64,000 bases of DNA from Candidatus Methylacidiphilales bacterium (lineage in GTDB: Bacteria > Verrucomicrobiota > Verrucomicrobiia > Methylacidiphilales > CAZTYG01): NCBI GenBank assembly GCA_033875315.1, contig JANRJG010000041.1:1-64000 (forward strand), written 5' to 3'. Shown here piece after piece: positions 35,279-43,620 of the stretch; position 1 is the first letter of the stretch, and each line of letters starts with the position of its first letter. A model generated the notes under the pieces. The model was not told the DNA's origin and did no database searches. It saw only the letters and a list, made by a program, of their open reading frames with translations. A program made the translations under genes and the position numbers.

Positions 35279-36316
35279 TCAGCCCTCCCCCTTGATCCCG
35301 CGCAGGAATTGGGCCGCACCCTCGGGCAGAACCGGATTGATGTAAAAGCCGGTGCCGAACTCGAAACCCGCCACACCGGTCAGCCGCGGCAGGATCTCGA
35401 TGTGCCAGCGGAAATCAAAGTCCAGGGTCTGCCAGTGGCCGGGCCGAGGCGAACGCAGGGGGGCGGTGTGGAGGACCAAGTTGTAATTGGGGCGGTCCAG
35501 GCCGAGACGGTAGGCCGTCAGCACACGCTTGAGCGCGTCCGCCAACAGGACCAGGTCGTGGTCGCCCACGCGGTGGAAATCCGCCTGCTGCTGGCGCGGC
35601 ATGATGCAGGTCTCAAAGGAAAAGCGGCTGGCGAACGGGCAGAATACGCCGAAGCCCGCATTTTCACAGACCATGCGGTCGCGTGCCTTGAGTTCATTGC
35701 GCAGGATGTCCTCGAACAGGTTGCGGTCCTTGGCCAGGAAGTATTCCCTCGCCGCCGTCAGTTTTTCCTTGAGTACAATGGGGGTGACCGGCAGGGCGAT
35801 GATCTGGGAATGGGCGTGGGTCTGCGAGGCTCCGGCCAACGGGCCGACATTCTTGAAAACCATGAGGTAGCGGAATCGTCCGTCCTTCATCAGGTCCTGC
35901 ATTCGGGCCCGCCAGGCCTTGAGGACATGGACCATCTGGGCCAGCTCTAGTTCGTCCAATTCTTTGTCAGGGAACGGGGTCTCGACCACGACCTCGTGGG
36001 CTCCGATGCCGTTCATGCGGTCGTAAAATCCGACCGCTTCCTTGTTGAGTTCTCCCTCCACGCGCAGGGCGGGGAAGCGGTTGGGGACGACACGGACGCT
36101 CCATCCGGGGGTGTCGGGGCCGCCGCCGTTCTCCCGCACGGCATAAACCTCCGGGGGGGTGAAGGACTCATTGCCTGCCAGGAAAGGGTCCTCGGTGGCG
36201 GCCTCGGGATGGGGCCGGGTGAAGGCATAGTCCATCGGTCGGTGGAGACGCTCGGGACAGAAGACGACCCAGCGGCCGACGACCGGGTCTTTGCGGATTT
36301 CAGGCATCGGGGTCAT
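35279..36316 (-). CDS. galT: GalT-like nucleotidyl (UDP-hexose/ADP-glucose) transferase
   Basis: 345 residues of the galactose-1-phosphate uridylyltransferase family: DPVVGRWVVFCPERLHRP, RVVPNRFPALRVEGE, VFKNVGPLAGASQTHAHSQI with the catalytic HAHSQ (the canonical form is HPHGQ), and the second domain ending EILPRLTGVAGFEFGTGFYIN. In this glycogen setting a role with ADP- or UDP-glucose, as for the plant GalT relative that is an ADP-glucose phosphorylase, is as likely as galactose use. The ATG overlaps the glgA stop (ATGA). Confidence 0.8.
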   Translation of the reverse strand: MTPMPEIRKDPVVGRWVVFCPERLHRPMDYAFTRPHPEAATEDPFLAGNESFTPPEVYAVRENGGGPDTPGWSVRVVPNRFPALRVEGELNKEAVGFYDRMNGIGAHEVVVETPFPDKELDELELAQMVHVLKAWRARMQDLMKDGRFRYLMVFKNVGPLAGASQTHAHSQIIALPVTPIVLKEKLTAAREYFLAKDRNLFEDILRNELKARDRMVCENAGFGVFCPFASRFSFETCIMPRQQQADFHRVGDHDLVLLADALKRVLTAYRLGLDRPNYNLVLHTAPLRSPRPGHWQTLDFDFRWHIEILPRLTGVAGFEFGTGFYINPVLPEGAAQFLRGIKGEG

Positions 36317-37794
36317 GGGTTTTCCGTGTTGAGTGGGTTGTTGGGGGTGGAGGCTTCGCTTTCCAAGCCGCAGACACGGCGGTAAATCTGTTCATAGGAC
36401 TTCGCGGCGGCGGACCAGGAAAAATCCCTGGCCATCGCCCGGCGACGGATGAGGTCCCAGGCTACCGGATCGCCGTAAACCAGGAAGGCCCGGCGGATGG
36501 CCTTGGAAAGGGCCGCCGTTGTGCAGGGAGCAAAAACAATGCCGGTCCCGGATTTCTTGCGTGGCCGCCAGTCCTCGACCGAATCGGCGAGCCCGCCGGT
36601 GCGGTGTACGATCGGAATGGTGCCGTAACGCTGGCTGTACATTTGGTTGAGCCCGCAGGGTTCGAAGCGGGAGGGCATGAGGAAAAAATCCGCCCCGGCC
36701 TCGATGCGATGGGCCAGCTTTTCGTTGAAACCGATTTCCACCGCCAAAGACTCCGGGTGTTCCGCGGCCAGGGCGAGGAATTTCTTTTCCAACTGGGGCA
36801 GACCGGAACCGAGCACGACGAGGGCGCCGCCCTGCGCGGCCAATTCGGGGGCCACTTTCGCCACCAGGTCCAATCCTTTTTGCGGGACGAGCCGGCTGAT
36901 GCAGGCGAAGACCGGGCCGGTCACGCGTTCCGCATCCAAACCGACCGCCTTGAGCAAGCGCGCACGGCAGGCTTTCTTCGCCTCCCAATCCCCGGGCCCG
37001 TACGTTTCACGGAGGAAGGCATCCGTGGCCGGGTTCCATGCCGCCTCGTCGATGCCATTGAGAATGCCATTCAGATCCTGCGACCGCCCACGGAGGACCC
37101 CCTCCAGCCCGCATCCGAATTCCGGGGTCTGGATCTCCGTCGCGTAGGAGGGACTGACGGTGGTGAGGGCGTCGGCGTGAACCAGGCCGGCCTTGAGCAG
37201 GTTGAGCCGCCCGTAAAACTCCATCCCGCCCGGATGAAACCAATCACCGGGCAGGTTGGTCAGGTCGAAATCCCAGGGGGCAAAGACGCCCTGATAGGCC
37301 AGGTTGTGGATGGTCAGGACGGTGCGCAGGGAGGGCCGTTTCTGCCGCACCACCGCGGCGGCGAAGGCGGTCTGCCAGTCGTTGAGGTGCAGGACCTCGG
37401 GGCGGGGGCGCAGATGCCCCGCCAGTTCCACCACCACCTTGCTAAAAAAAATGAAGCGGTGGGCATTGTCGGTGTAATCCCCCTCACTGTTCCCGTAAAG
37501 CCCGCGGCGGTCGAAAAATTCATCCTTGCCCACCAGCAACAGCTTCACTCCCTCACGAGTCCGTCCCTCTAAAATCCTGGCCGTGGCCCGGCCCGGTCCC
37601 AAGGGGACGGTGAGCCGCAGACCGGTATCACGGACCTCCGGCAGGGAATCGAAAACGGCCCGGTAGCCGGGCAGAACCACCGAAACACTGTGCCCGTTAT
37701 CGCGCAGACGGGCGGGCAGTGCGGCCAACACATCGCCCAGCCCGCCGGTCTTGGCCAGGGGGGTCAGTTCACTGGTGGCGAAAAGAATGTTCAT
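36313..37794 (-). CDS. glgA: Glycogen synthase
   Basis: 493 residues, GT5. MNILFATSELTPLAKTGGLGDVLAALP includes the KTGGL glucose-nucleotide motif; NDWQTA, GVFAPWDFDL and the C-terminal MPSRFEPCGLNQMYSQRYGTIPIVHRTGGLAD are standard. It extends alpha-1,4-glucan from ADP-glucose. It heads a four-gene run: glgA, galT-like, GH57, GH57. A branching enzyme and ADP-glucose pyrophosphorylase are not in the window. Confidence 0.95.
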   Translation of the reverse strand: MNILFATSELTPLAKTGGLGDVLAALPARLRDNGHSVSVVLPGYRAVFDSLPEVRDTGLRLTVPLGPGRATARILEGRTREGVKLLLVGKDEFFDRRGLYGNSEGDYTDNAHRFIFFSKVVVELAGHLRPRPEVLHLNDWQTAFAAAVVRQKRPSLRTVLTIHNLAYQGVFAPWDFDLTNLPGDWFHPGGMEFYGRLNLLKAGLVHADALTTVSPSYATEIQTPEFGCGLEGVLRGRSQDLNGILNGIDEAAWNPATDAFLRETYGPGDWEAKKACRARLLKAVGLDAERVTGPVFACISRLVPQKGLDLVAKVAPELAAQGGALVVLGSGLPQLEKKFLALAAEHPESLAVEIGFNEKLAHRIEAGADFFLMPSRFEPCGLNQMYSQRYGTIPIVHRTGGLADSVEDWRPRKKSGTGIVFAPCTTAALSKAIRRAFLVYGDPVAWDLIRRRAMARDFSWSAAAKSYEQIYRRVCGLESEASTPNNPLNTENP

Positions 37795-37821
37795 CCGTTC
37801 GGGTGGTGTTTAGCTTTGTCC

Positions 37822-39993
37822 ATGCCTGCAACCTCCCCCCTTGCACCCAAAGTGCTGAGGACCCTCGGTCACCCGGACTACCAACCAATAAACGAAGACG
37901 GCATCGCCCGTAAACTCAAACTTTCCGGACCGGCCCGCGACGAACTCGCCCAGACCCTCCGCGAACTGGCCGATTCCGGCAAAATCATCCGCGTGCGCGG
38001 CGACCGTTGGATTGTGCCCGAAAAAGCCGAATTGCTCACCGGGGTGATCAGTTTCAACCCCAAGGGCTTCGCCTTCCTGCTGAGTGAGACCGGTGATGAC
38101 GACGCCTACATCCCGGCCGAGGAAACCGGGACCGCCTTGCACCAGGATCTGGTGGTGGCCCAAAAGATCCCATCCCAGGCCGGACGCTTCCGCGAGCGGG
38201 TGCACGCTCGCGTCATCCGGGTGGTCAAGCGGCGGCGGGCCTCCCTGGTCGGCACCCTCCAATCCGGCGGACGCTTCTTCCATGTCGTCCCCGACGATCC
38301 ACGACACCTGCAAAACATCTACGTCACCGACCCCGCGGATTCACCCCTCGACCCCAAACCTGTACTTGGCGACAAGGTGGTGGTGCGCCCCGAGGACTGG
38401 AAGGACCGACACCTCAATCCAGAGGGCACCATCGTCGAAGTGCTGGGAAAACCCGGCGATCCCAACGTCGATATCCTGAGCGTCATCCGCAAATACGAAT
38501 TGCCGACGGAATTCCCCTCGGCCGCCCTGGCCGAAGTGGCGCAGTTCAGCCTGGACCCGCAGGGACACGCCTTCGACCCCGGACCGCGCCTCGACCTGCG
38601 GGGCGAGCGCGTCTTCACCATCGATCCCGACACGGCCAGGGATTTTGACGATGCCATCCACATCCGTCCCGCGGGCAAAGGCAAATGGGAGGTCGGCATC
38701 CACATTGCCGACGTCTCCTACTACGTCCGGGCAGGAGGGGCCCTCGATGAAGAAGCCTCCAAGCGCGGCAACAGCGTCTATCTGGTCAACCAGGTCATCC
38801 CCATGCTCCCGGAAGAATTGTCCAACGGCCTCTGCTCCCTCCTTCCCCACGTTGACCGCCTGACCCACTCCGTCATCGTCACCCTCACCGAAACCGGCCG
38901 GGTGGTCGAAGAACGCATCGCCCGCACCCTCATCCACTCGCAACGCCGTTTCACCTATCAAGAGGCCTTCGCCCGGCTCCAGGACCAGCCGCGCGATGAC
39001 ATGGACCGCGACCTGCACCAAGCCTGGGCCCTGGCCTCCAACCTGCGCAAGAACCGGATGAACAACGGATCGCTCGACCTCGACATGCCGGAGGTCAAGG
39101 TCCGCTTGAACGACCAGGGCGTGCCCGTCGCGCTGGAAAAAGTCGAACATGACATCTCCCACCAGTTGATCGAGGAATTCATGCTGCTGGCCAACGAGGT
39201 GGTGGCGCGCACATTGAAAAACAAACACATCCCCGCCCTCTACCGCGTGCATGAAGCCCCGGAGCCGGAAAAACTGGCCGAATTGCGCCAGACCCTGCTC
39301 ATCCAGGGCATCAAAGTCGGCGACCTGACCAAGCGCCATGAAATGCAGCGCGCCTCCAAAGCCATCGCCGCTTCCCCCGCCTCCTACGCGTTGAAAATCT
39401 CCCTGCTCAAGTCGCTCAAACGCGCCTGCTACCGCAGCCAACCCCTGGGCCACTACGGCCTGGCCAAAACCAACTACACCCACTTCACCTCGCCCATCCG
39501 CCGCTACGCCGATCTGGTGGTCCACCGATCGCTGCTCAAGCCATCCGAGCGTCCGAAATACAAAGCCGGGGAATTGGAGGAAGTGGCCGCGCGCATCTCC
39601 GCCACCGAACGCAACGCCGCCGAAGCCGAGCAGGACACGGTGCGCATCAAGAAGCTGGAATTCTTCCAACGCCAACTGACCAGTGGCACACCCCAGTCCT
39701 TCCCGGCGGTGGTCGTCGACGTGCAGAACTTCGGTCTCTTCGTCGAGGTGCCCGACTTCCTCGTCAGCGGCCTGATCCACATCTCCAGCCTGGGATCGGA
39801 TTTCTTCAACTACGACGAGCGCCAGCGCCGCATCATCGGCAACCGGAGCAAAAAATCCTTCAAAGTGGGGGATCGCCTCAACGTCCAAGTGGAAAAGATC
39901 GACACCCAGCGCCACCAGATCGATTTCAAGCTGGCGGGCGGCACGGAAGCCAAGCGCGACGAAAGAAGCAGTGGTCGGAGAGGCCGCCGGTAA
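37822..39993 (+). CDS. rnr: Ribonuclease R
   Basis: 723 residues from the ATG at 37822. Two cold-shock-type domains (GVISFNPKGFAFLL), the RNB catalytic domain with FTIDPDTARDFDDAIHI carrying the metal-binding aspartates, GNSVYLVNQVIPMLPEELSNGLCSL, and an S1 domain at the end (VVDVQNFGLFVEVPDFLVSGLIHISSL). It degrades structured RNA 3' to 5'. The long open frame continuing upstream overlaps glgA antisense and is discarded. A short basic tail ends the protein. Converges with a glycosyltransferase gene only nine bases away. Confidence 0.95.
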   Translation: MPATSPLAPKVLRTLGHPDYQPINEDGIARKLKLSGPARDELAQTLRELADSGKIIRVRGDRWIVPEKAELLTGVISFNPKGFAFLLSETGDDDAYIPAEETGTALHQDLVVAQKIPSQAGRFRERVHARVIRVVKRRRASLVGTLQSGGRFFHVVPDDPRHLQNIYVTDPADSPLDPKPVLGDKVVVRPEDWKDRHLNPEGTIVEVLGKPGDPNVDILSVIRKYELPTEFPSAALAEVAQFSLDPQGHAFDPGPRLDLRGERVFTIDPDTARDFDDAIHIRPAGKGKWEVGIHIADVSYYVRAGGALDEEASKRGNSVYLVNQVIPMLPEELSNGLCSLLPHVDRLTHSVIVTLTETGRVVEERIARTLIHSQRRFTYQEAFARLQDQPRDDMDRDLHQAWALASNLRKNRMNNGSLDLDMPEVKVRLNDQGVPVALEKVEHDISHQLIEEFMLLANEVVARTLKNKHIPALYRVHEAPEPEKLAELRQTLLIQGIKVGDLTKRHEMQRASKAIAASPASYALKISLLKSLKRACYRSQPLGHYGLAKTNYTHFTSPIRRYADLVVHRSLLKPSERPKYKAGELEEVAARISATERNAAEAEQDTVRIKKLEFFQRQLTSGTPQSFPAVVVDVQNFGLFVEVPDFLVSGLIHISSLGSDFFNYDERQRRIIGNRSKKSFKVGDRLNVQVEKIDTQRHQIDFKLAGGTEAKRDERSSGRRGRR

Positions 39994-40002
39994 GCGCCTC
40001 AC

Positions 40003-41004
40003 TCATTTCTCAGAAACCACGAAGGCAAAGGGATTGGCTTCCCGGGTCGGCCTGCGCTCATTTTCGAGCAACTTCCGAAAGTCTATTTTCTTGTGCAGGA
40101 GCGCCATGATCCTTGCGCTCCGGGAAATACTTCCGCCACGGGCCCGTCGTATCAAGCGGATGTTCCGCTTCAACTCACCGGAAGAAATGCGGCCATAATA
40201 AAGGTCCTCATAAAAACCCAATAAATCGCCCCGGATAAAGCCGCTTTTGTGGAAGGTTTTGACCCCCGCCCAGTGGATCAAAGCGGGGTAACCCTGGCGA
40301 TTCCGAATCCGGTCCAGTTCAATGTCCCAAACCATCTCCCGGTGGATCGACCAGCGGACAAAGTCGCACAAACCCAACGTGCATTCCCCCCTGCGTTGCA
40401 TTTGCACGAGGAGAAGATTGAGAAGGCTTTGGTCGAGATGGGTCAGGGCCTCGGGAAACCGGGCCGTCTGCAAGGGCGGGGTTCCCATGAGCCAAGTTTC
40501 AACTTCCCCCCTCACCAGGAGGGATGAGGTCAAGACCATCTGGCCGGCATTGAAGAAAAAATCGGGAAGCTCAAAGTCGGGCAACACGTTTCGCAGCTTT
40601 TCCGGATTGTAATAACCATCAAGCGCGTATTGTTTTTTCTTTTCCGCGGACAAAGGTTTCGTGCCCCCCCAGTTGACGACGAAATCCTCATCATGCCGCT
40701 CCAGCTTTTCCAAAACCCGGCCGAGGAAAATGATGTCCGAGTCCAAGAGCAGAATCCGTTCACGGCCGGGGAAATAAAAGGCCTCCAGCTTGGTGAAGTA
40801 ACCCCGGGGCGGATCAGGCACAGCCGCCACGGATACATCCCAGTAGCCTTCCATTTCCCGGGTGTCAAAATCTCCCAAAGAGACATCCTTGATGATCCCA
40901 ATGGGAATCTCCGGATACCAATACCGGATGCTGGCGACACAGATCCGGGTCAGCCAGAAATCGCGCTTACAACACAAGACGATGATCCGATCGATGGACT
41001 TCAT
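40003..41004 (-). CDS. Family-8-like (DxD) glycosyltransferase, paralogue 1
   Basis: 333 residues. RIIVLCCKRDFWLTRICVASIRYWYPEIP opens a GT-A fold. ILLLDSDIIF (about 103-112) carries the DxD metal-binding motif and HWAGVKTFHKSGFIRG resembles the HxxGxxK end of family 8-type transferases. It is related to the gene directly upstream (SIRxxYPEIPI, LLILDSDIV, and HWAGTKS recur), so the pair arose by duplication. Substrate unknown; probably surface glycan. Likely in one transcript with its paralogue (13-base gap). Confidence 0.7.
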   Translation of the reverse strand: MKSIDRIIVLCCKRDFWLTRICVASIRYWYPEIPIGIIKDVSLGDFDTREMEGYWDVSVAAVPDPPRGYFTKLEAFYFPGRERILLLDSDIIFLGRVLEKLERHDEDFVVNWGGTKPLSAEKKKQYALDGYYNPEKLRNVLPDFELPDFFFNAGQMVLTSSLLVRGEVETWLMGTPPLQTARFPEALTHLDQSLLNLLLVQMQRRGECTLGLCDFVRWSIHREMVWDIELDRIRNRQGYPALIHWAGVKTFHKSGFIRGDLLGFYEDLYYGRISSGELKRNIRLIRRARGGSISRSARIMALLHKKIDFRKLLENERRPTREANPFAFVVSEK

Positions 41005-41017
41005 GGGCGGATTTTAT

Positions 41018-41902
41018 TCAAGATGCGACTGGCTGCGGCATCCGTTTGCGATATTGGGCCACCATGCCTTGGTAAATCCCACGGTAGAATTCGAGCAGCC
41101 GTCCATTCGGCATCGTGCTGAAATCCACACTTTTTGTCCCCGCCCAATGGACCAATACTCGGTGGAGGGAGGACTGCGCCATCGACTCAGGAGTTAGGTG
41201 CGGCAAATCGTTTCCATTCGCCCACTGCATGAACGAATGGCGTCGCAAGGTCAGCCTGCCTTCCTTCTCCCATTTGGACAGGAGGTAATTGAGCAGGCCT
41301 TGGTCATTGCATTTGAACACCTCCGGCTGTTTCAAATGCCACTCCGGCGTATCGCCCACCCAAGGATCAAAATCCCGCATGTTCATCAGGCCGGTCGTGG
41401 CCACGAATTGTCCCGAGTTGAAATTCATGCCGGACTCGACCCAATCCGGATCCATCAACTGCAGCTTGGCCAAATCATAATAAAACTCCCTTTGAGATTC
41501 CGGGGTGAATCGCTCCAAAACGACCACAAAATCCTCCTCGAAAACCTCGAGGGAGCGCAACAGTGGACCCGCCAGCACAATGTCACTGTCCAGAATGAGC
41601 AATCGCCTGCTTGGCTGGCTGGAAAGGATTTCCAATTTGGCCCAACCCCAACCGTAAGCTTCCCGATCGGTGGGCCACAACTCCACCCGACAGGCGGACT
41701 CCAATTCGCTCGTGTCATAGTCACCCAGCCGTCTGTCCTTGAACAGGTAGATGGGGATTTCAGGATAAAAATGCCGGATACTGGCCACACAACACTGGGT
41801 GTAGGGCACATCGTCCGGTCCGGAAACCGCACAGATCCCCTCGATTCTTCTTCCGCCTAACTTTCGTCTCAAAGCCTGGCGGATTCTGGATAAAAAGCCC
41901 AT
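41018..41902 (-). CDS. Family-8-like (DxD) glycosyltransferase, paralogue 2
   Basis: 294 residues. Shares with its neighbour CVASIRHFYPEIPIYLFKD, the RRLLILDSDIVLAGPLL metal-binding strand and LVHWAGTKSVDFS. A basic N-terminus (LSRIRQALRRKLGGRR) may associate with membrane. It starts the short left-pointing operon, divergent from the PqqD/HPr-kinase gene set, with 207 bases between. Confidence 0.7.
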   Translation of the reverse strand: MGFLSRIRQALRRKLGGRRIEGICAVSGPDDVPYTQCCVASIRHFYPEIPIYLFKDRRLGDYDTSELESACRVELWPTDREAYGWGWAKLEILSSQPSRRLLILDSDIVLAGPLLRSLEVFEEDFVVVLERFTPESQREFYYDLAKLQLMDPDWVESGMNFNSGQFVATTGLMNMRDFDPWVGDTPEWHLKQPEVFKCNDQGLLNYLLSKWEKEGRLTLRRHSFMQWANGNDLPHLTPESMAQSSLHRVLVHWAGTKSVDFSTMPNGRLLEFYRGIYQGMVAQYRKRMPQPVAS

Positions 41903-42066
41903 GAGTGCGGAGAGGGGGATATGTTCGATTGGTGGAAGTATCCGTTTCCAGAAACATACCCTCGATACCGGAAAGAGTGCAAATGAGAAGACTGCTCCGC
42001 AAGCGCCCCTTCCCCGTGCCTTGGCCCTTCCGTATCACCAATACCCGAGAATCCCGGAGACGGATT

Positions 42067-42096
42067 TTGACATTGTGCTTGCCTCGGATCTGTATC
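42067..42096 (+). promoter_or_regulatory. Candidate promoter of the PqqD/HPr-kinase gene set
   Basis: A perfect TTGACA (42067-42072) is followed 18 bases later by TGTATC (42091-42096), or 20 bases later by TATCAT (42093-42098). The start codon is at 42110, with AAGG at 42103-42106. The -10 fit is modest. Confidence 0.35.
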
Positions 42097-42109
42097 ATTT
42101 TCAAGGTTA

Positions 42110-42547
42110 ATGACCGCCAACGCCGCCCGCTACTATGCGGTATTTGAAAAGGACATCGCCCACGAAATCATCGATGGCGAGGCCATCATCATCCATTTCG
42201 ACACCGGCAATTACTACAGCCTGAACACGGCCGGTGCCATGGTCTGGTCCTGGCTGGATGCCGGGGCCAGCCAAGAGGAAATCCTGGATGCCTTCCCCGG
42301 CCTCAGTCCGGATGAGATCGCGGAAATCGAAGAATTTATCAAGGGGCTGGTCTCGGAAAAAATCCTCCATCAGGTGGAGGCCCCGGCACGGCGTGACGAG
42401 GCTTCGCTTCCGACCAAGGGAGGCGGCCCATACTTGGCACCCCGTTTCGAGAAGTTCAACGACATGCAACAACTCCTTCTCTCGGACCCGATTCACGAGG
42501 TGGATGAAAAGGGGTGGCCGCCCGCTCCGGCTGATCCGTCGGGATGA
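42110..42547 (+). CDS. PqqD-family (RiPP-recognition-element) protein with peptide-like tail
   Basis: 145 residues. Residues about 5-92 are a PqqD/RRE winged helix (AIIIHFDTGNYYSLNTAGAMVWSWLDAG). After a polar linker, residues 111-139 read PRFEKFNDMQQLLLSDPIHE then VDEKGWPP, the aromatic-K-x-x-D-M-x-x-LLL-x-D-P-x-H-x-V-D-E-x-GWP pattern that I recall from short peptides or tails accompanying such genes. PqqD domains bind leader peptides for modification. The next gene, an HPr-kinase-like protein, overlaps by 4 bases. Probably a protein handling or itself being a modified peptide; not part of PQQ synthesis since pqqA-E are absent. Confidence 0.75.
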   Translation: MTANAARYYAVFEKDIAHEIIDGEAIIIHFDTGNYYSLNTAGAMVWSWLDAGASQEEILDAFPGLSPDEIAEIEEFIKGLVSEKILHQVEAPARRDEASLPTKGGGPYLAPRFEKFNDMQQLLLSDPIHEVDEKGWPPAPADPSG

Positions 42548-43620
42548 GCGGGACTCATCCTCCGGGGCGCCGTTTCAGCAAGGTCTTTGAAGGCATTCCC
42601 GGAGCTTACTACCGAGAGGCCGCCGGGGCTTTTCAAGAAGCCCGTGCACAGACGGGTTGCCGGGCGTCAACCACCCTGCGGGTGGCCGGGGTGACTTTCC
42701 GCCTCGAATTTGCCGATGACCAAACCCCCGGAATCATTCTCCCCACTCTGGCGCACTCAACCTCTGCGGACGATCCAGCGGCAGACTGGACTATCCGGTG
42801 TTGGGAAGATGCCTCCACGGGCGGCACCATGCCCCTGCCCACACCGGTTATGCTAACCGGCCAGCGGCACAACTGCCTCTTCACGGTCAGCGACCAGCGC
42901 TACCGGACTTTTTACCACGGATGGATGGAAACCCTGATGTTCATCGACCGGGAGGGGGAGGGTTACGCCTGTTATCTCGATGCCGCCCAATTGCCGATGT
43001 ATGAAAAAGCCGCACCTCTGCGCCAGATTTTCAACACCGCGCTCAACCTCCGCGGACGGCAGATCGTCCATGCAGCGGCGGTCGGCCACCCCCACGGGAG
43101 CCTGCTTTTGGCCGGTCCCCCGCGCTCCGGAAAATCCACCCTCGCCGTCCAGTGCCTCCTACAGGGCATGGGCTTCCAGTCCGACGACCTCTGTGTGATT
43201 TCCCAGGACGATCCGCCGCGGTCTTGGAGCATTTACAATGTGGCCAAGTTGCGCGACGACAGCCTTTCCCGCGTACCCTCCGGCTTGCCCCTGCAATCCT
43301 TCATCGAAGGAACGGAAAAAAAACACTTTTTCCATGTCAACCGGGTGTTCCCCGAACGACTGCTCCCTTCCGCTCCGCTCAAGGCCATCGTCATTCCCAC
43401 CATCACCGGGGAATCAACCAGCCGCCTCCTCCAAGCCACCCGTCTGGAAGCCATGAAGGCCCTCATCCCCTGGTCGGTGCACGAAGTGCCCACATCCGAC
43501 AACCTGGGAGAAAAAATCATGCTGAAGGCTCTCAGCCGGTTGCCCGCATACCGACTGGAATTGGGTGGAAACGCAGAACAGACTTTTACCCTACTGCAAA
43601 CATTACTCCATGAAGCTTGA
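42544..43620 (+). CDS. HPr-kinase-like protein (HprK-related)
   Basis: 358 residues. The C-terminal half carries a P-loop LLLAGPPRSGKSTLAVQ (about 187-203), a conserved histidine stretch IVHAAAVG just before it and FQSDDLCVI (Asp214/Asp215) after it, as in HPr kinase/phosphorylase. The first 160 residues are unlike HprK's sensory domain. HprK-related proteins next to PqqD genes occur as the HPr-rel-A set and in RiPP clusters, where some phosphorylate a peptide serine. No HPr gene is in view, so the target is probably not HPr. Confidence 0.75.
   Translation: MSGTHPPGRRFSKVFEGIPGAYYREAAGAFQEARAQTGCRASTTLRVAGVTFRLEFADDQTPGIILPTLAHSTSADDPAADWTIRCWEDASTGGTMPLPTPVMLTGQRHNCLFTVSDQRYRTFYHGWMETLMFIDREGEGYACYLDAAQLPMYEKAAPLRQIFNTALNLRGRQIVHAAAVGHPHGSLLLAGPPRSGKSTLAVQCLLQGMGFQSDDLCVISQDDPPRSWSIYNVAKLRDDSLSRVPSGLPLQSFIEGTEKKHFFHVNRVFPERLLPSAPLKAIVIPTITGESTSRLLQATRLEAMKALIPWSVHEVPTSDNLGEKIMLKALSRLPAYRLELGGNAEQTFTLLQTLLHEA

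Noticed and set aside
38341-40002. 553-codon minus-strand open frame opposite rnr
   Set aside because: Mirror of the RNase R codon pattern in high-GC DNA; composition is implausible and rnr motifs are complete on the other strand.
42110-42547. PQQ biosynthesis gene pqqD
   Set aside because: No pqqA, pqqB, pqqC or pqqE nearby, and the C-terminal extension is foreign to PqqD proper.
42544-43620. True HPr kinase/phosphorylase regulating the PTS
   Set aside because: N-terminal domain is unlike HprK and no HPr gene is in the window; neighbours point to another substrate.
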